Assembly: GCA_964461115.1 (NCBI GenBank)
Contig: CAYWSX010000007.1
Coordinates: forward strand, 1-64,000
DNA: 64,000 nucleotides
Origin: RGIG2134 sp964461115
GTDB lineage: Bacteria; Cyanobacteriota; Vampirovibrionia; Gastranaerophilales; Gastranaerophilaceae
Direction: 5' to 3'
The notes under the pieces: model-generated
Database searches by the model: none
Seen by the model: the letters and a program-made list of their open reading frames with translations, nothing else
What the model was told of the DNA's origin: nothing
Shown: piece after piece, positions 1 to 9,181 of the stretch
Layout of the letters: each line of letters starts with the position of its first letter
How positions within the stretch are numbered: position 1 is the first letter of the stretch
Made by a program: the position numbers and the translations under genes

Positions 1-227
1 AGATTTACAAGCCTGATATTGCGCTTTTGCCCATAGGCGGTTATTATACGATGGGAATTGATGAAGCCGTAATTGCGGCAAGGCTTTTAGGTGTAAAAAA
101 GGTTATTCCTATGCATTATAATACTTTCCCTGTAATCAAGGCTGATATTAAAGATTTTGAATATAAGATGGAAACGCTCGGGATAGAAGCTGTCACAATG
201 AAACCGGGTGATAAAATCGAGTTATGA
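1..227 (+). CDS. UPF0173-type metal-dependent hydrolase, C-terminal fragment
   Basis: The reading frame is already open at base 3 and enters from outside the window, so only about the last 74 residues are present. The motif ALLPIGGYYTMG, followed by VIPMHYNTFP, is characteristic of the C-terminal half of the UPF0173 branch of the metallo-beta-lactamase fold (YtkL-like). The His of MHYNTFP would be a late metal ligand. The N-terminal HxHxDH metal site lies upstream of the window. The physiological substrate of this family is unknown. The stop codon overlaps the ATG of the next gene by four bases, which implies co-transcription and coupled translation. Family call is firm; function is not. Confidence 0.85.
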   Translation, partial: IYKPDIALLPIGGYYTMGIDEAVIAARLLGVKKVIPMHYNTFPVIKADIKDFEYKMETLGIEAVTMKPGDKIEL

Positions 228-1237
228 AGAAAGATACGATAGCATTTGTAGTGCCAACGGGAATAGGTGCTTGTATAGGCGGTTTTGCAGGCGATGCAAG
301 TGTTTGGGCTCGGCAATTTGCCCGTGAGTTTAATGTTGTTGTCAATCCGAATGTTGTCAATGCTGCGTGTTTTTCCGGGATTACGGATAATATGCTTTAT
401 ACTGAGGGCTGGGCGCTTTCACGGTTTTTTGAGGGAAGTATCAATCTTGTTCCAAGGCAGGATTACGAGCAAAATAAAATAGGTATAATTTTTGATTCAG
501 CAATTCCGAAAGATGTTATGAATGTGCACATTAATACTATAAATGCTGTGAAAACTGTTTATGGACTTGATATTGCCGAGATCGAAATTACTGATGAGCC
601 TTGCGGAGTGGAATTTTTTCTGACCGAGAGCGGAATTTCGTCAGGTCGTTTAAATAACCCCGAAACCCTCTTAAATGCCGGAAAAAAACTTCTTGCTCAA
701 GGTGCTGAAGCTATTGCCGTTGTTGCTTTTTTTGAGGAGCTTGAAAATGAAGATGGAAATAAAAATGAACGCGACAGATACGCTCAAGGCGAGGCAGTAG
801 ACATTGTGGGCGGGATAGAGGCTGTTATTTCTCATTATTTGTCTTCCGAGTTGCTTGTTCCCGTGGCTCATGCACCTGCATTTGCCGATTATTCGATTTC
901 ATCTGAAATTGTTGACCCTAGGGCTGCGGCAGAATATATTACCCCGACATTTTTGCCTTGCATTTTGCTGGGGCTGAATAGGGCTCCGCTGTTAACGCAA
1001 AATAGAATCGGACTGAACATAAAGGATGTAAAAGCGCTTGTTGTCCCTCATGATTGTCTGGGAAGTTCAATTGTTTTTGATGCAATTGAAAATAATGTTA
1101 CGGTTTATGCCGTAAAAGAGAATTCTACTGTTTTGAATATTGACAAATCAGCGTTAAATATTCACAATGGTATTATAAAAGTTAAAGGTTATAAAGAATG
1201 TTTGGAAACAATAAAAAAACAGCATCCTCATTTATAG
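224..1237 (+). CDS. DUF3326 family protein
   Basis: A 337-residue soluble protein of unknown function. It resembles DUF3326, a family known mainly from cyanobacteria and plants: the start is a Gly-rich IAFVVPTGIGACIGGFAGDA segment, followed later by VVNAACFSGI and a C-terminal VVPHDCLGSSIVFDA segment. No signal peptide or membrane segment is visible. The ATG overlaps the upstream hydrolase stop by four bases, and the 3' end overlaps the next gene by 40 bases in another frame, so the three genes look like one transcription unit. Its presence is one reason to suspect a cyanobacterial relative. Family assignment is from memory of conserved motifs; no catalytic role can be inferred. Confidence 0.75.
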   Translation: MKKDTIAFVVPTGIGACIGGFAGDASVWARQFAREFNVVVNPNVVNAACFSGITDNMLYTEGWALSRFFEGSINLVPRQDYEQNKIGIIFDSAIPKDVMNVHINTINAVKTVYGLDIAEIEITDEPCGVEFFLTESGISSGRLNNPETLLNAGKKLLAQGAEAIAVVAFFEELENEDGNKNERDRYAQGEAVDIVGGIEAVISHYLSSELLVPVAHAPAFADYSISSEIVDPRAAAEYITPTFLPCILLGLNRAPLLTQNRIGLNIKDVKALVVPHDCLGSSIVFDAIENNVTVYAVKENSTVLNIDKSALNIHNGIIKVKGYKECLETIKKQHPHL

Positions 1238-2226
1238 AATTGCTGATAATCCTTGCCATTATCGGTGTTTTGTCTGTAATGTACCAGCGTACAGTTGATA
1301 AAGATGCTATTGTGGCAAAATACGCTTATAAAAATATCCTCAACAACGTAATCAGCTATGCAGCAACGGCAACAGATAGTTATCAAGTTTCATTGCCGAG
1401 TAATATTTGTACGAATCTGTTTGACATGGTTAACACTATCGGGGATAAATACTGTGAGGCAAGTGTGATTCCTAATATACCGAACATAATCACAACTTCA
1501 GGTATGAGATTTTTCGGTTTAAGACAGGATTTTCAAGATAGAGATGGCGAAACGCCGTTTTTGATTTTGGATGTTGATACAGACGGAATGAATGGAGATA
1601 ATGCTCTTGGTAAAGATATTTTTTCGCTTGAACTGCTTCAATCCGGTAAGGTTCGCCCGTCAGGTGCAGCCGTTTTGAGCGGAAATAGTCAAGTAGCTAT
1701 CAAAGGGAATCCGACAAGAGATCCTGCGTTATATACAACAATGGCGTTTTACGTGCCGGAAAATGTGACGGAAAGAAAAGGTTACCTTGCAATGGGTAAC
1801 AGATTGAGCTACTCTGAAGCACAGTGTTTGACGGGGAATTTATTCCCTTATCGTGAACGCTCCGAGCCTTATAACATTCAGATGTGTATTGAAGACAGCT
1901 CAATCAGGACGGCTATAAATAATTACAGAAATAATCCGTCGGCTGCTAACAGAGCAGCTAAGGAAAATGCAATAAAAGCGGAAATGTGGACGCAAGCTTC
2001 TAATAACACAATCTGCAATCAACTGTATACAGATAACAAATCTGTCGCACACGGCATAACCTCGGCAAGTACAAGTATCAAAAATCGCTGCCGACAATGC
2101 TACAAAGCTGCATATAAAAGTAAATATTGCGGTGAGGGTTCAACTGAGCCTAATTGCTCAAATGCTGCTCTAGTAAGCGAAAAAGGTCACTGTGAGACTC
2201 AGGAATTTGCAGAAACATCAAATTAA
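1198..2226 (+). CDS. Type IV prepilin-like protein
   Basis: A 342-residue protein with a short basic leader (MFGNNKKTA), then SSFIELLIILAIIGVLSV, the hydrophobic N-terminal helix of type IV pilins and pseudopilins. Placing the conserved Glu at +5 puts cleavage after Ala 9 rather than the usual Gly. The middle holds a LDVDTDG...NALGKDIFSLEL segment that is also present in the prepilin-like proteins at 51534 and 58701. The C-terminal part is Cys-rich (ICNQ, CRQC, YCGEG, NCSN, HCET), suggesting disulphides in an exported domain. The start lies 40 bases inside DUF3326 and is the only one that includes the leader. It could be a minor pilin or pseudopilin; its partners are not local. Confidence 0.8.
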   Translation: MFGNNKKTASSFIELLIILAIIGVLSVMYQRTVDKDAIVAKYAYKNILNNVISYAATATDSYQVSLPSNICTNLFDMVNTIGDKYCEASVIPNIPNIITTSGMRFFGLRQDFQDRDGETPFLILDVDTDGMNGDNALGKDIFSLELLQSGKVRPSGAAVLSGNSQVAIKGNPTRDPALYTTMAFYVPENVTERKGYLAMGNRLSYSEAQCLTGNLFPYRERSEPYNIQMCIEDSSIRTAINNYRNNPSAANRAAKENAIKAEMWTQASNNTICNQLYTDNKSVAHGITSASTSIKNRCRQCYKAAYKSKYCGEGSTEPNCSNAALVSEKGHCETQEFAETSN

Positions 2227-2230
2227 TGCT

Positions 2231-4648
2231 TTATAAGATGTCTGAAGGATCAACATCTATAATCAGTTTGATGTCTTCGGGCATTTTTATTTTTGAGACA
2301 AAAGATGTAACCAAAAAATGTCCTTTTTCTTCAAGTTTATTTTTAATTAAAATCTGAAAACGATATTCACCGCGTATTCGCTCTAATACGCAAGCAGAAG
2401 GACCGAGCACTATAACATGTTCACTCAGATTTCGTTTGTCAATGATTTCTGACAGACGCATTGCAATTTCTAGTGCCGATTTTTCCGCACGATAATTGTT
2501 TTCGGCAGAAATTACCAGCCTCAAAATCTGAGAATAAGGCGGATAATCAAACTCCAGCCTGGATTGAATTTCTTCTTCGTAAAAACTCTCATAATTTTGT
2601 TCCTGAGCTGTTTTTAGTGCATAAAATTCGGGATTGTTTGTCTGAAAATAAACTTTTCCGTCAAAATCTCCGCGTCCTGCCCGCCCCGCTACTTGCGTTA
2701 AGAGTTGAAAACCGCGTTCACAAGACCGATAATCAGGCAAATTAAAACTCATATCGGCACTGATAACACCAACTATTGTGACGTTTGGATTATCGAGTCC
2801 TTTTGCAATCATTTGGGTGCCGATTAGTATGTCTATCTCTCCGTTTTGAAAGCTTCTTAGTATATCAATGTGTTCGTATTTGCGAGTCAGAACGTCACTG
2901 TCTATGCGTGCAATTTTGGCGTCAGGAAAGAGTTTTTGTGTAACTTCTTCTACTCGTTGAATGCCTGTTCCCGAGCGTTTTAAAGCGCTGGAACCACAAT
3001 TCGGGCAAAATTCCGGGAAATCTTGTTCATGGCTGCAATAGTGGCATTTAAGTTTTTTGTCGGCATTGTGCCAAATAAGTGGAATTGCGCATTTCGGGCA
3101 TTGAATTGAGGTTTGGCAAGCTTCACACATTGTGAATGTGGAAAATCCTCTGCGGTTTATAAGCAAAATGGATTGCTTTTGGACTTTTAAATTTTTTTCT
3201 AAGGCGCCAATTAAAGTTCTTGAAAAAATTCCGTTGTTTCCGTCAGTTTTTTCTTCGTTCAAGTCCAAAACTACAACCCTGGCAAGTTCTGCGTTGTTAA
3301 ATCTGTTATTCAGCTTGATAAGATTATCTGAATTTTGAGCATAATAGTAGCTGTTAACATCAGGTGTAGCAGAGCCGAGCACCAGCATTGCATTATTAAG
3401 TTCCGCAAGCTTTTCCGCAACCTTTCTCGCATCATATCGAGGAGCGGGAGTAGTTTGTTTGTAGCTGTTTTCGTGCTCTTCGTCGATTACGATTAATCCG
3501 ATGTTTTTAAGCGGTGCAAAAACAGCAGAACGCGCTCCTGCAAGTATTCTTATCTCATTTTTTTTCAATTTTTGCCAAACATCGTATCTTTCGCCTTCCG
3601 AAATCGAGCTGTGCCAGATAGCCGCAGAATCAATTCCGAACCTCCGCGCAATACGGTTTGTAAGCTGTGATGCGAGAGCAATTTCAGGTGCAAGAAAAAG
3701 CACATTTTTCCCTTCTGCGAGAACTTTTTTTATCAGGTTGAAGTAAATTTCCGTTTTACCCGAACCTGTTACACCATACAAATAAATCGGTTCGCTCCGC
3801 CCTTTGCGTTTCAAAATTTCTTCTAAAGCTTCGTTTTGTTCTTCAGACAAAGCCGGAAATTCTTCAAGTTTGCCCGAAGCAAAAATAGAAAGCGGGTTGC
3901 GGTAAACTTCGCGCTCTTCGATTTTTACAAAGCCCTCTTTTTCAAGCTTTTTTATGGTTGCTCGTGTTGTTTTTGCAAGTTTTTCAAACTGAATGAGCGG
4001 AGTTTCACCCATTTTTTCAAGAACTTCTATAATCTCTGTTTGACGACTGTTAGCGCCTTCTTTATGAATAAAATTGAGAAATTTTTCTGTTTGTTCTTTT
4101 TGTTTTGTTTCATCGAGAACGTTATCGATTTTAATTACGCCTTTGTCACGAAGTTTTCTCAGCATGGCGTAAAATTTTGCAGACGGAAGTTTCAAAGCTT
4201 TTTGCAGCACAGACACCGACTGTGGCTTTATTTTAATTTTCTCAATCAAAGCAAATTCGGTTTTGTTGGGGGAAAAATCAGCGTCGATAAGAGAAGCCAT
4301 GCGCTTTGCTTTTGTTAGAAATTTCATTGGAACCGCACAGCTCAAAACGGTCTGCAATTCACAGCAATAATAGTTCGAAACCCACTCCAAAAGCCTTAAA
4401 TACTCCAAATCAAACAAGGACTGTTCGTCCACGATTTCGAGTATGCTTTTAGCCTTTATATTAGAGGGTAAATAGTCTGAAAACCCTACTACAAATGCAT
4501 TTATAACCCCTTGGTTGCCGAATGAAACCAATACAGGCTGCCCGACTTGAATTATTTTGCTGAATTCGTCGGGAATTAAATAGCTGAATGTTCTCGCACC
4601 TATATTTGCAACATTTACAAGAACTTGTGCATATTTATGTTCGCTCAC
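2231..4648 (-). CDS. priA: Primosomal protein N' (replication restart helicase)
   Basis: An 805-residue superfamily 2 helicase that reloads the replisome at stalled forks. Domain order is a 3' DNA-binding and winged-helix region (1-270), then helicase lobes with Walker A GVTGSGKTE, the DEEHENSYKQ Walker B box, the GSATPD motif, and the VAGRAGRGD motif near the end. Eight Cys form the zinc-binding module (CEACQ, CPKC, CHYC, CPNC), as expected for PriA. The start is GTG with a GAGG ribosome site about ten bases upstream. It follows the PC4-like gene by five bases, so two ssDNA-related functions share a transcript. Converges with the prepilin gene, four bases apart. Call is secure. Confidence 0.97.
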   Translation of the reverse strand: MSEHKYAQVLVNVANIGARTFSYLIPDEFSKIIQVGQPVLVSFGNQGVINAFVVGFSDYLPSNIKAKSILEIVDEQSLFDLEYLRLLEWVSNYYCCELQTVLSCAVPMKFLTKAKRMASLIDADFSPNKTEFALIEKIKIKPQSVSVLQKALKLPSAKFYAMLRKLRDKGVIKIDNVLDETKQKEQTEKFLNFIHKEGANSRQTEIIEVLEKMGETPLIQFEKLAKTTRATIKKLEKEGFVKIEEREVYRNPLSIFASGKLEEFPALSEEQNEALEEILKRKGRSEPIYLYGVTGSGKTEIYFNLIKKVLAEGKNVLFLAPEIALASQLTNRIARRFGIDSAAIWHSSISEGERYDVWQKLKKNEIRILAGARSAVFAPLKNIGLIVIDEEHENSYKQTTPAPRYDARKVAEKLAELNNAMLVLGSATPDVNSYYYAQNSDNLIKLNNRFNNAELARVVVLDLNEEKTDGNNGIFSRTLIGALEKNLKVQKQSILLINRRGFSTFTMCEACQTSIQCPKCAIPLIWHNADKKLKCHYCSHEQDFPEFCPNCGSSALKRSGTGIQRVEEVTQKLFPDAKIARIDSDVLTRKYEHIDILRSFQNGEIDILIGTQMIAKGLDNPNVTIVGVISADMSFNLPDYRSCERGFQLLTQVAGRAGRGDFDGKVYFQTNNPEFYALKTAQEQNYESFYEEEIQSRLEFDYPPYSQILRLVISAENNYRAEKSALEIAMRLSEIIDKRNLSEHVIVLGPSACVLERIRGEYRFQILIKNKLEEKGHFLVTSFVSKIKMPEDIKLIIDVDPSDIL

Positions 4649-4653
4649 GTTTT

Positions 4654-4893
4654 TTAAGCCTCGCTTTGTTCTCCGAGCTCTACCATTGCTTTTTCGATTG
4701 CTTCTTTGACCATTTCAAGGTTTTCGGGTGCAACGGTTACGCCTTTTTTTGTTGGCAGCCAAGAGCTTCCGTCGGTTGTGTAAAAAATTCTTAAATCAAG
4801 GTATTTTTTACCTCTGTACTCGTTTATTGCGACCTGCATTTGTTCAGTAGCGCTTCTCGGCACAGTCGCAATTAATTTAGACTCTTCAGGCAT
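4654..4893 (-). CDS. PC4/YdbC-like ssDNA-binding protein
   Basis: A 79-residue protein with the PC4 transcriptional coactivator (p15) fold signature: VAINEYRGKKYLDLRIFY strands, then a Trp turn (SSWLPTKKGVTV), then an amphipathic helix PENLEMVKEAIEKA. Bacterial PC4-like proteins (YdbC family) bind single-stranded DNA as dimers. The ATG has a strong AGAGGAG site upstream. It sits directly before priA with a five-base gap, consistent with a role in ssDNA handling at forks or R-loops. That role is inferred from context only; the family call rests on the conserved sheet and Trp motif. Confidence 0.85.
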   Translation of the reverse strand: MPEESKLIATVPRSATEQMQVAINEYRGKKYLDLRIFYTTDGSSWLPTKKGVTVAPENLEMVKEAIEKAMVELGEQSEA

Positions 4894-4961
4894 AGTTAAC
4901 TCCTCTTTTGTTAATTTTTTGATAAGTTAATTTTAACATGCTGAAATGAGTCTTGTCCAAA

Positions 4962-7766
4962 TTATTTAGCAGGGGTCTTGAAATGTTCAATAGTCTTATT
5001 ACTTGCTACAACAGAGGTCAGAGAAGGATTTGAGAAAATATAGTTTGCCGCAGCTATTATATCTTCTTTTGTAACGCTATCAACTTCTGTTAAAAACATG
5101 TTTGCGGCCTCCAATCCGTATGGAGTAGCTTTACTTTTTTCAAGTGCAGCAATTTTGCCCGCAGATGTTTCCGTGCTGTCAAGAATTTTGGTTTTTATGT
5201 ATAGTTTTGCGCTGTCGAGTTCTTCGTCTGTTACATTTTCGGTCATAATTTTGTGAATGTTTGAGTCAAACCCGTCCAAAGATTTTTTTAAATTGTTGAG
5301 TTTGTCTTGACCTTCCAGCGGGTTGTCCGTTGTTGTCTTGATTGTGAGTGACATAATGCCTGTATTGCCTATTGTGTCGATGTTTGAGCGAACACGGTAG
5401 GCGAGTTTTTGATTTTCACGTAAATCTTTAAATAATCTCGAATTAGGATTTCCGCCGAGAATTATATTCAAAAGTTCGAATTTTGCCTGATCTGCAATGT
5501 TGGAGTTTGTTTTGAATTTGTAGCTTTTTACCACGTCTGCTTGGTTTCTTTCATCAACCTGCATAATCATTCCGCTTTTTGCAAGAGGGACAAATGAATT
5601 GAATTTTTCTGTTGTAAACGGTTTATAAACAGGCATTGCAGTTAGATGAGCGCGAAAAGTGCTTGCGATTTCGGGATTTTTTTCAAGAGGTGCACTTGCA
5701 GTACACACGCCATGGGCATTTCTCATTATGTATGCATAGCAGCCAGTAATATCTGCAAACGTAATATTGTCCAGATTTTTTGCAATTGTATCTTTTGACG
5801 CCGCAAACGGTAAATCTTTAAATAAAACTTCCAGTATATTATCTTCCGCAGATTTTTGTACGTGTGCAAGAGCTTCTTTCAACTTGGCTTTTGCCTGTAG
5901 AAATTCGGCTTCTGTAAATCGCGGGGTCATCAAAACTTCTTTTGCAAGTTTTAAAGCTTCTTCCGAATTTTCCGGATTTGTTTTTGCTGTGGCAAAAACA
6001 CCGTCCGGAGAGGCAGAAAAATTAATATCGATACCTTTTAAATCAGCTTTATCAAAAAATTCTTCTTTAGACTGTAATATAGAGCCTCGATTAAGCATTT
6101 CGGCAAGAATTTCCGTAACGCCGGGTTTGATGTTCGGCGGATTTACGCATTTGAATGCCAAATCAAAGTACGTAATATCAGAACCTGTCGGTCTTAGAAT
6201 CAATTCTACATTATTTGGCAGCGTGTTCGTGAGAATTTTTGACGTATCATAAACTTCTTTTCTCACAAACTTTTTATTTTCAATATTATTGCCGAAAGAT
6301 ATTTTTGGGCTGTGCTTTTCAGCTGCTTTTTCAGTCGGATTGACAGTTGCAATAGAAACTTTATTTAAATCTAAGAATTTTTTCGCAGCGTCCTGAACAT
6401 CTTGGATTGTCAGGTTTTTTAGTATATTTTCGTAATCTGCAAGGTATTTTTTATCATTGTCAAGTACGGATGAACCGATGAGCCCGTTTAGCATTGCAGA
6501 GCTTTCTGTTACATCTTCAATACTCGAAGCGAGTTTCTTTTTCATTATTTGAAATTCTTTGTCCGTGATTGTTCCATTTTGGATTTCAAAAATTTCTTTG
6601 TAAATTGTATTGATTACCTCATCTACTTTGTCTGGCGTACAGCTTGTCATAAGCATTACGGCTTTTTTGTCCGTTTCTTTGTTCCCGATTTTTTCTATGC
6701 CGACATCCGCGTCGAGATTTAATTTGTCTAAAGCTGTTGTAAGGCGGGCATTAGCATTGCCGGATAAAAGTGCCATCAAAGCTTCTGTCGCAATTTTTTC
6801 TTTTGAGCTTGTGTTTTCAGGTCCTGCAAATGCCATAACCAGAGTGCTTGAAACAGCTTTGTCCGAACTTTCATCAATTCTGATTGAATTTTGGCGAGGG
6901 GTAAGCTCTTCGAATTTTTTCACCATAGGTTTTGGCGGGTTTTGTTTTGTAAAGTACTTGGAAATTAAGGACATGGTTTCATCAGCCTCAATATCACCCG
7001 TAATGACTGTCGTAAAATTGTTTGGTGTGTAATGGGTATTATAATAGTTCAAAACATCATCTCTGGTGACGTTTCGAATGTTATCGATTGTGCCTGCGAC
7101 TAAATCAGGTGATTTTGTATTAATTTGAAATAAATTTTTAAGCGCAAGGTTCATCGCCGCATTGTTCGGGTCGTCCATGACCATGCTTATTTCGGAAATG
7201 ACCGGACCGCGCTCTTTATCGAGCATGTCAGGTGCAAATACCGGGTTTTGAAGCATGTCGGAATGAATTTTTATTTTTTCTTCAAGGTCGCCGCTTTTTA
7301 GAAGCTGAGAGCTGATATAAAAATCTGTTGCCGAAAAACTTGTTGAAGCGTTAGTTGAAGCGCCAAGCTGGTTTACTTTGTTGAAAAATTCGCCCGGTTT
7401 CAGTTCTTTTGTGCCGTTAAACAAGTTGTGTTCTATGTAATGGCTTATTCCGCGAAGATTATCGGGTTCGTTCATAGAGCCGACGTTAACGTATGTTTTT
7501 AAAACCGTAGGGCCTTTTTTAGGTAAAATAATTACGTTTTGACCATTCGCAAGACGGTACGATTTTGCCTTTAAATCACCAAGTATAGGGATTTCACCTA
7601 AAAACTTATAAGAAATAGGCGTATTTACGTTGAAATCATTTGCATGAACATTTGATATATCAGAAACAACCTTACTGTCCGCCTTTATGGGGTTTTCTTG
7701 ATTTTCCCCTTTAAAAGTCGGTTTTGTGCATATTCCTTTAGTGATTATATCGTTAATTTTCAACAT
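4962..7766 (-). CDS. M16 family zinc metallopeptidase (two-module)
   Basis: A 934-residue protein with two M16 (pitrilysin/insulinase-like) modules. The first carries the inverted zinc motif HYIEH (ISHYIEHNLFNGT) and the downstream Glu in GPVISEISM, about 75 residues later, so it should be active. The second half, from about residue 500, has the FDLAFKCVN and LRENQKLAYRVRS elements of the inactive partner module that helps close over the substrate. No classical signal peptide is visible. Instead residues 1-21 are a short extension ending in KPTFKGE, an N-terminal motif also seen in five other proteins here. RBS AGGGTG precedes the ATG. Likely a peptide or protein processing enzyme; substrate unknown. 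Confidence 0.9.
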   Translation of the reverse strand: MLKINDIITKGICTKPTFKGENQENPIKADSKVVSDISNVHANDFNVNTPISYKFLGEIPILGDLKAKSYRLANGQNVIILPKKGPTVLKTYVNVGSMNEPDNLRGISHYIEHNLFNGTKELKPGEFFNKVNQLGASTNASTSFSATDFYISSQLLKSGDLEEKIKIHSDMLQNPVFAPDMLDKERGPVISEISMVMDDPNNAAMNLALKNLFQINTKSPDLVAGTIDNIRNVTRDDVLNYYNTHYTPNNFTTVITGDIEADETMSLISKYFTKQNPPKPMVKKFEELTPRQNSIRIDESSDKAVSSTLVMAFAGPENTSSKEKIATEALMALLSGNANARLTTALDKLNLDADVGIEKIGNKETDKKAVMLMTSCTPDKVDEVINTIYKEIFEIQNGTITDKEFQIMKKKLASSIEDVTESSAMLNGLIGSSVLDNDKKYLADYENILKNLTIQDVQDAAKKFLDLNKVSIATVNPTEKAAEKHSPKISFGNNIENKKFVRKEVYDTSKILTNTLPNNVELILRPTGSDITYFDLAFKCVNPPNIKPGVTEILAEMLNRGSILQSKEEFFDKADLKGIDINFSASPDGVFATAKTNPENSEEALKLAKEVLMTPRFTEAEFLQAKAKLKEALAHVQKSAEDNILEVLFKDLPFAASKDTIAKNLDNITFADITGCYAYIMRNAHGVCTASAPLEKNPEIASTFRAHLTAMPVYKPFTTEKFNSFVPLAKSGMIMQVDERNQADVVKSYKFKTNSNIADQAKFELLNIILGGNPNSRLFKDLRENQKLAYRVRSNIDTIGNTGIMSLTIKTTTDNPLEGQDKLNNLKKSLDGFDSNIHKIMTENVTDEELDSAKLYIKTKILDSTETSAGKIAALEKSKATPYGLEAANMFLTEVDSVTKEDIIAAANYIFSNPSLTSVVASNKTIEHFKTPAK

Positions 7767-7978
7767 AACACCCTAACTTATTCTTATACTTTAAAACACC
7801 TGAAAACGCAAAAAATTGCTATCTTTTTTAAGAAAAATTTATTTTTTTTACATTTTGAAGTAAAATCAGAGTAGTTGTATGGAGATTGTAAATTTTTATT
7901 AAAGTTATTTTGCCATGATAGCAAAAAATTCATTTTCAGGACTTATATAAAAGCGACACAATTATCAAGGAGTGATTA

Positions 7979-8635
7979 ATGGTTAGTGTGCACAGTATAA
8001 ATTGCCAACCTATAAAGCCATCTTATCATCTTAATTCAAAGCCGTCTTTCGGTGATATATATGAAGATGATTATTATGAGGATGATTTTGCTGGATTAAG
8101 ACAAGAAAAGCGCGAATGGGAAGACTTTGCCAAAAGCTCAGATAACAAAATGATGTCTACCTTGGGTGCGCTTGGACTGGGTGCGGTATCCGGAGCAATA
8201 GGCTTTGGTACATTTAAAGCTTTTGCCCCTAAAGGGTTTAAAACTTTAAAATCTTTATATATCAAGGTTTCAAATATTGGCTTTGTAAAAAAAGGTGCAG
8301 CTTTTGTTACAAAGTATGCTAAGAAACTTGGTCATAAAATTGCAAATTGGTATACGAATATTAAACCTGAGTCTTCTCTCGGGAAAGTGAAAAAATTTCT
8401 TGATAAAATAAATCCATTCAAGAAAATTACCGTAAAGGTTTTAAAGGACTCTAATACAGAGCTTTCTAGAGTGTTAAATCTCACAAAAGATTCAGGCAAA
8501 ATTACTATAGAGATAAATAAGGCAGGAATGAAAAATGCTGGCTTGAATGCCGGTGCAACATTAGCGGCAGTTCCTCCCGCTGTAACCGCGGTAAACAACG
8601 GTTTAGAATCTAATGGTGGAGGTAGCGATGATTAG
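7979..8635 (+). CDS. Hypothetical protein with N-terminal PSFG motif
   Basis: A 218-residue protein of unknown function. It begins with about 20 polar residues, then KPSFGD at 21-26, then a very acidic tract (DIYEDDYYEDDF). A Gly/Ala-rich hydrophobic segment (LGALGLGAVSGAIGFGTF) could insert in or associate with a membrane. The rest is Lys-rich (AFVTKYAKKLGHKIANW), and the C-terminus is Gly/Ser-rich. A Shine-Dalgarno AAGGAG lies seven bases before the ATG. The 3' end overlaps the next gene by eight bases. The pair is followed by a strong terminator, so it forms a two-gene unit. Confidence 0.75.
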   Translation: MVSVHSINCQPIKPSYHLNSKPSFGDIYEDDYYEDDFAGLRQEKREWEDFAKSSDNKMMSTLGALGLGAVSGAIGFGTFKAFAPKGFKTLKSLYIKVSNIGFVKKGAAFVTKYAKKLGHKIANWYTNIKPESSLGKVKKFLDKINPFKKITVKVLKDSNTELSRVLNLTKDSGKITIEINKAGMKNAGLNAGATLAAVPPAVTAVNNGLESNGGGSDD

Positions 8636-9071
8636 AGCAATAAATCCTTCATTTGGCAGGCAGAGTATTCACGGTGGCGTTAAAGACGCAGTTTTAGACG
8701 GAACGGATGTGAATAATAAAAATGCTGCCGTAGGTGGTGTTGTTGCTGCTGGCGGTGTAGGCAGTGCAGCGGCTGTCGGTGCAAGATTAAGAACAATGAA
8801 AAATGCGGCTATTGTAGGACAACAGTATGCGGCAAAAGCAAAATTATTGAATGCGAAAAATGCTTCTTTGCTTTCCAGACTTGGAGGAAACCTGTCAAAA
8901 TTATTCAACTCTTCAAAAGCTACAGCTTGGATTGCAAGATTAGCCAAGACGCCGGTAGGAAAGAAATTACTTGGCGGATTCGCAGGTGCGACAGCTCTTG
9001 GTATCACGGCTACACAGATATATAGTGTTTGTGATATGGCATCAGAAGCTGTAGACACATACGGTAACTAA
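8628..9071 (+). CDS. Hypothetical Gly/Ala-rich protein with N-terminal PSFG motif
   Basis: A 147-residue protein of unknown function. The chosen ATG at 8628 has a GGAGG site five bases upstream, better than the in-frame ATG at 8613, and gives a start MIRAINPSFGRQ with the same P-S-F-G motif as its neighbour. It has two Gly/Ala-rich hydrophobic stretches (VGGVVAAGGVGSAAAVGA and LLGGFAGATALGITATQIY) with a basic, Ala-rich amphipathic middle. It overlaps the upstream gene by eight bases, so translation is probably coupled. The composition suggests membrane association. No homologue is recognised. Confidence 0.72.
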   Translation: MIRAINPSFGRQSIHGGVKDAVLDGTDVNNKNAAVGGVVAAGGVGSAAAVGARLRTMKNAAIVGQQYAAKAKLLNAKNASLLSRLGGNLSKLFNSSKATAWIARLAKTPVGKKLLGGFAGATALGITATQIYSVCDMASEAVDTYGN

Positions 9072-9093
9072 AAACGAATCAAAATGAAGTATT

Positions 9094-9124
9094 AAGAGAG
9101 AGGGGGGACGCCCCCTCTTTTTAT
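9094..9124 (+). terminator. Rho-independent terminator of the 7979-9071 pair
   Basis: A GC-rich hairpin, AGAGGGGG with a short ACG-type loop and CCCCCTCT, is followed by a T-run on the + strand about 25 bases after the stop codon. Confidence 0.85.
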
Positions 9125-9128
9125 ATGA

Positions 9129-9158
9129 AAAAACTCCCGTGTAATTACGGGAGTTTTA
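9129..9158 (-). terminator. Bidirectional terminator between 9071 and the L25 gene
   Basis: A perfect stem AAAACTCCCGT / ACGGGAGTTTT with a six-base loop has A-runs on one side and T-runs on the other. It can end transcription of the L25 gene on the minus strand and back up the previous terminator. Confidence 0.8.
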
Positions 9159-9181
9159 GTCTAATATGTAAACTTAACGGA

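Noticed and set aside
3836..4318. 160-codon open frame on the + strand within priA
   Set aside because: Phe/Lys-rich antisense shadow of a well-supported helicase gene.
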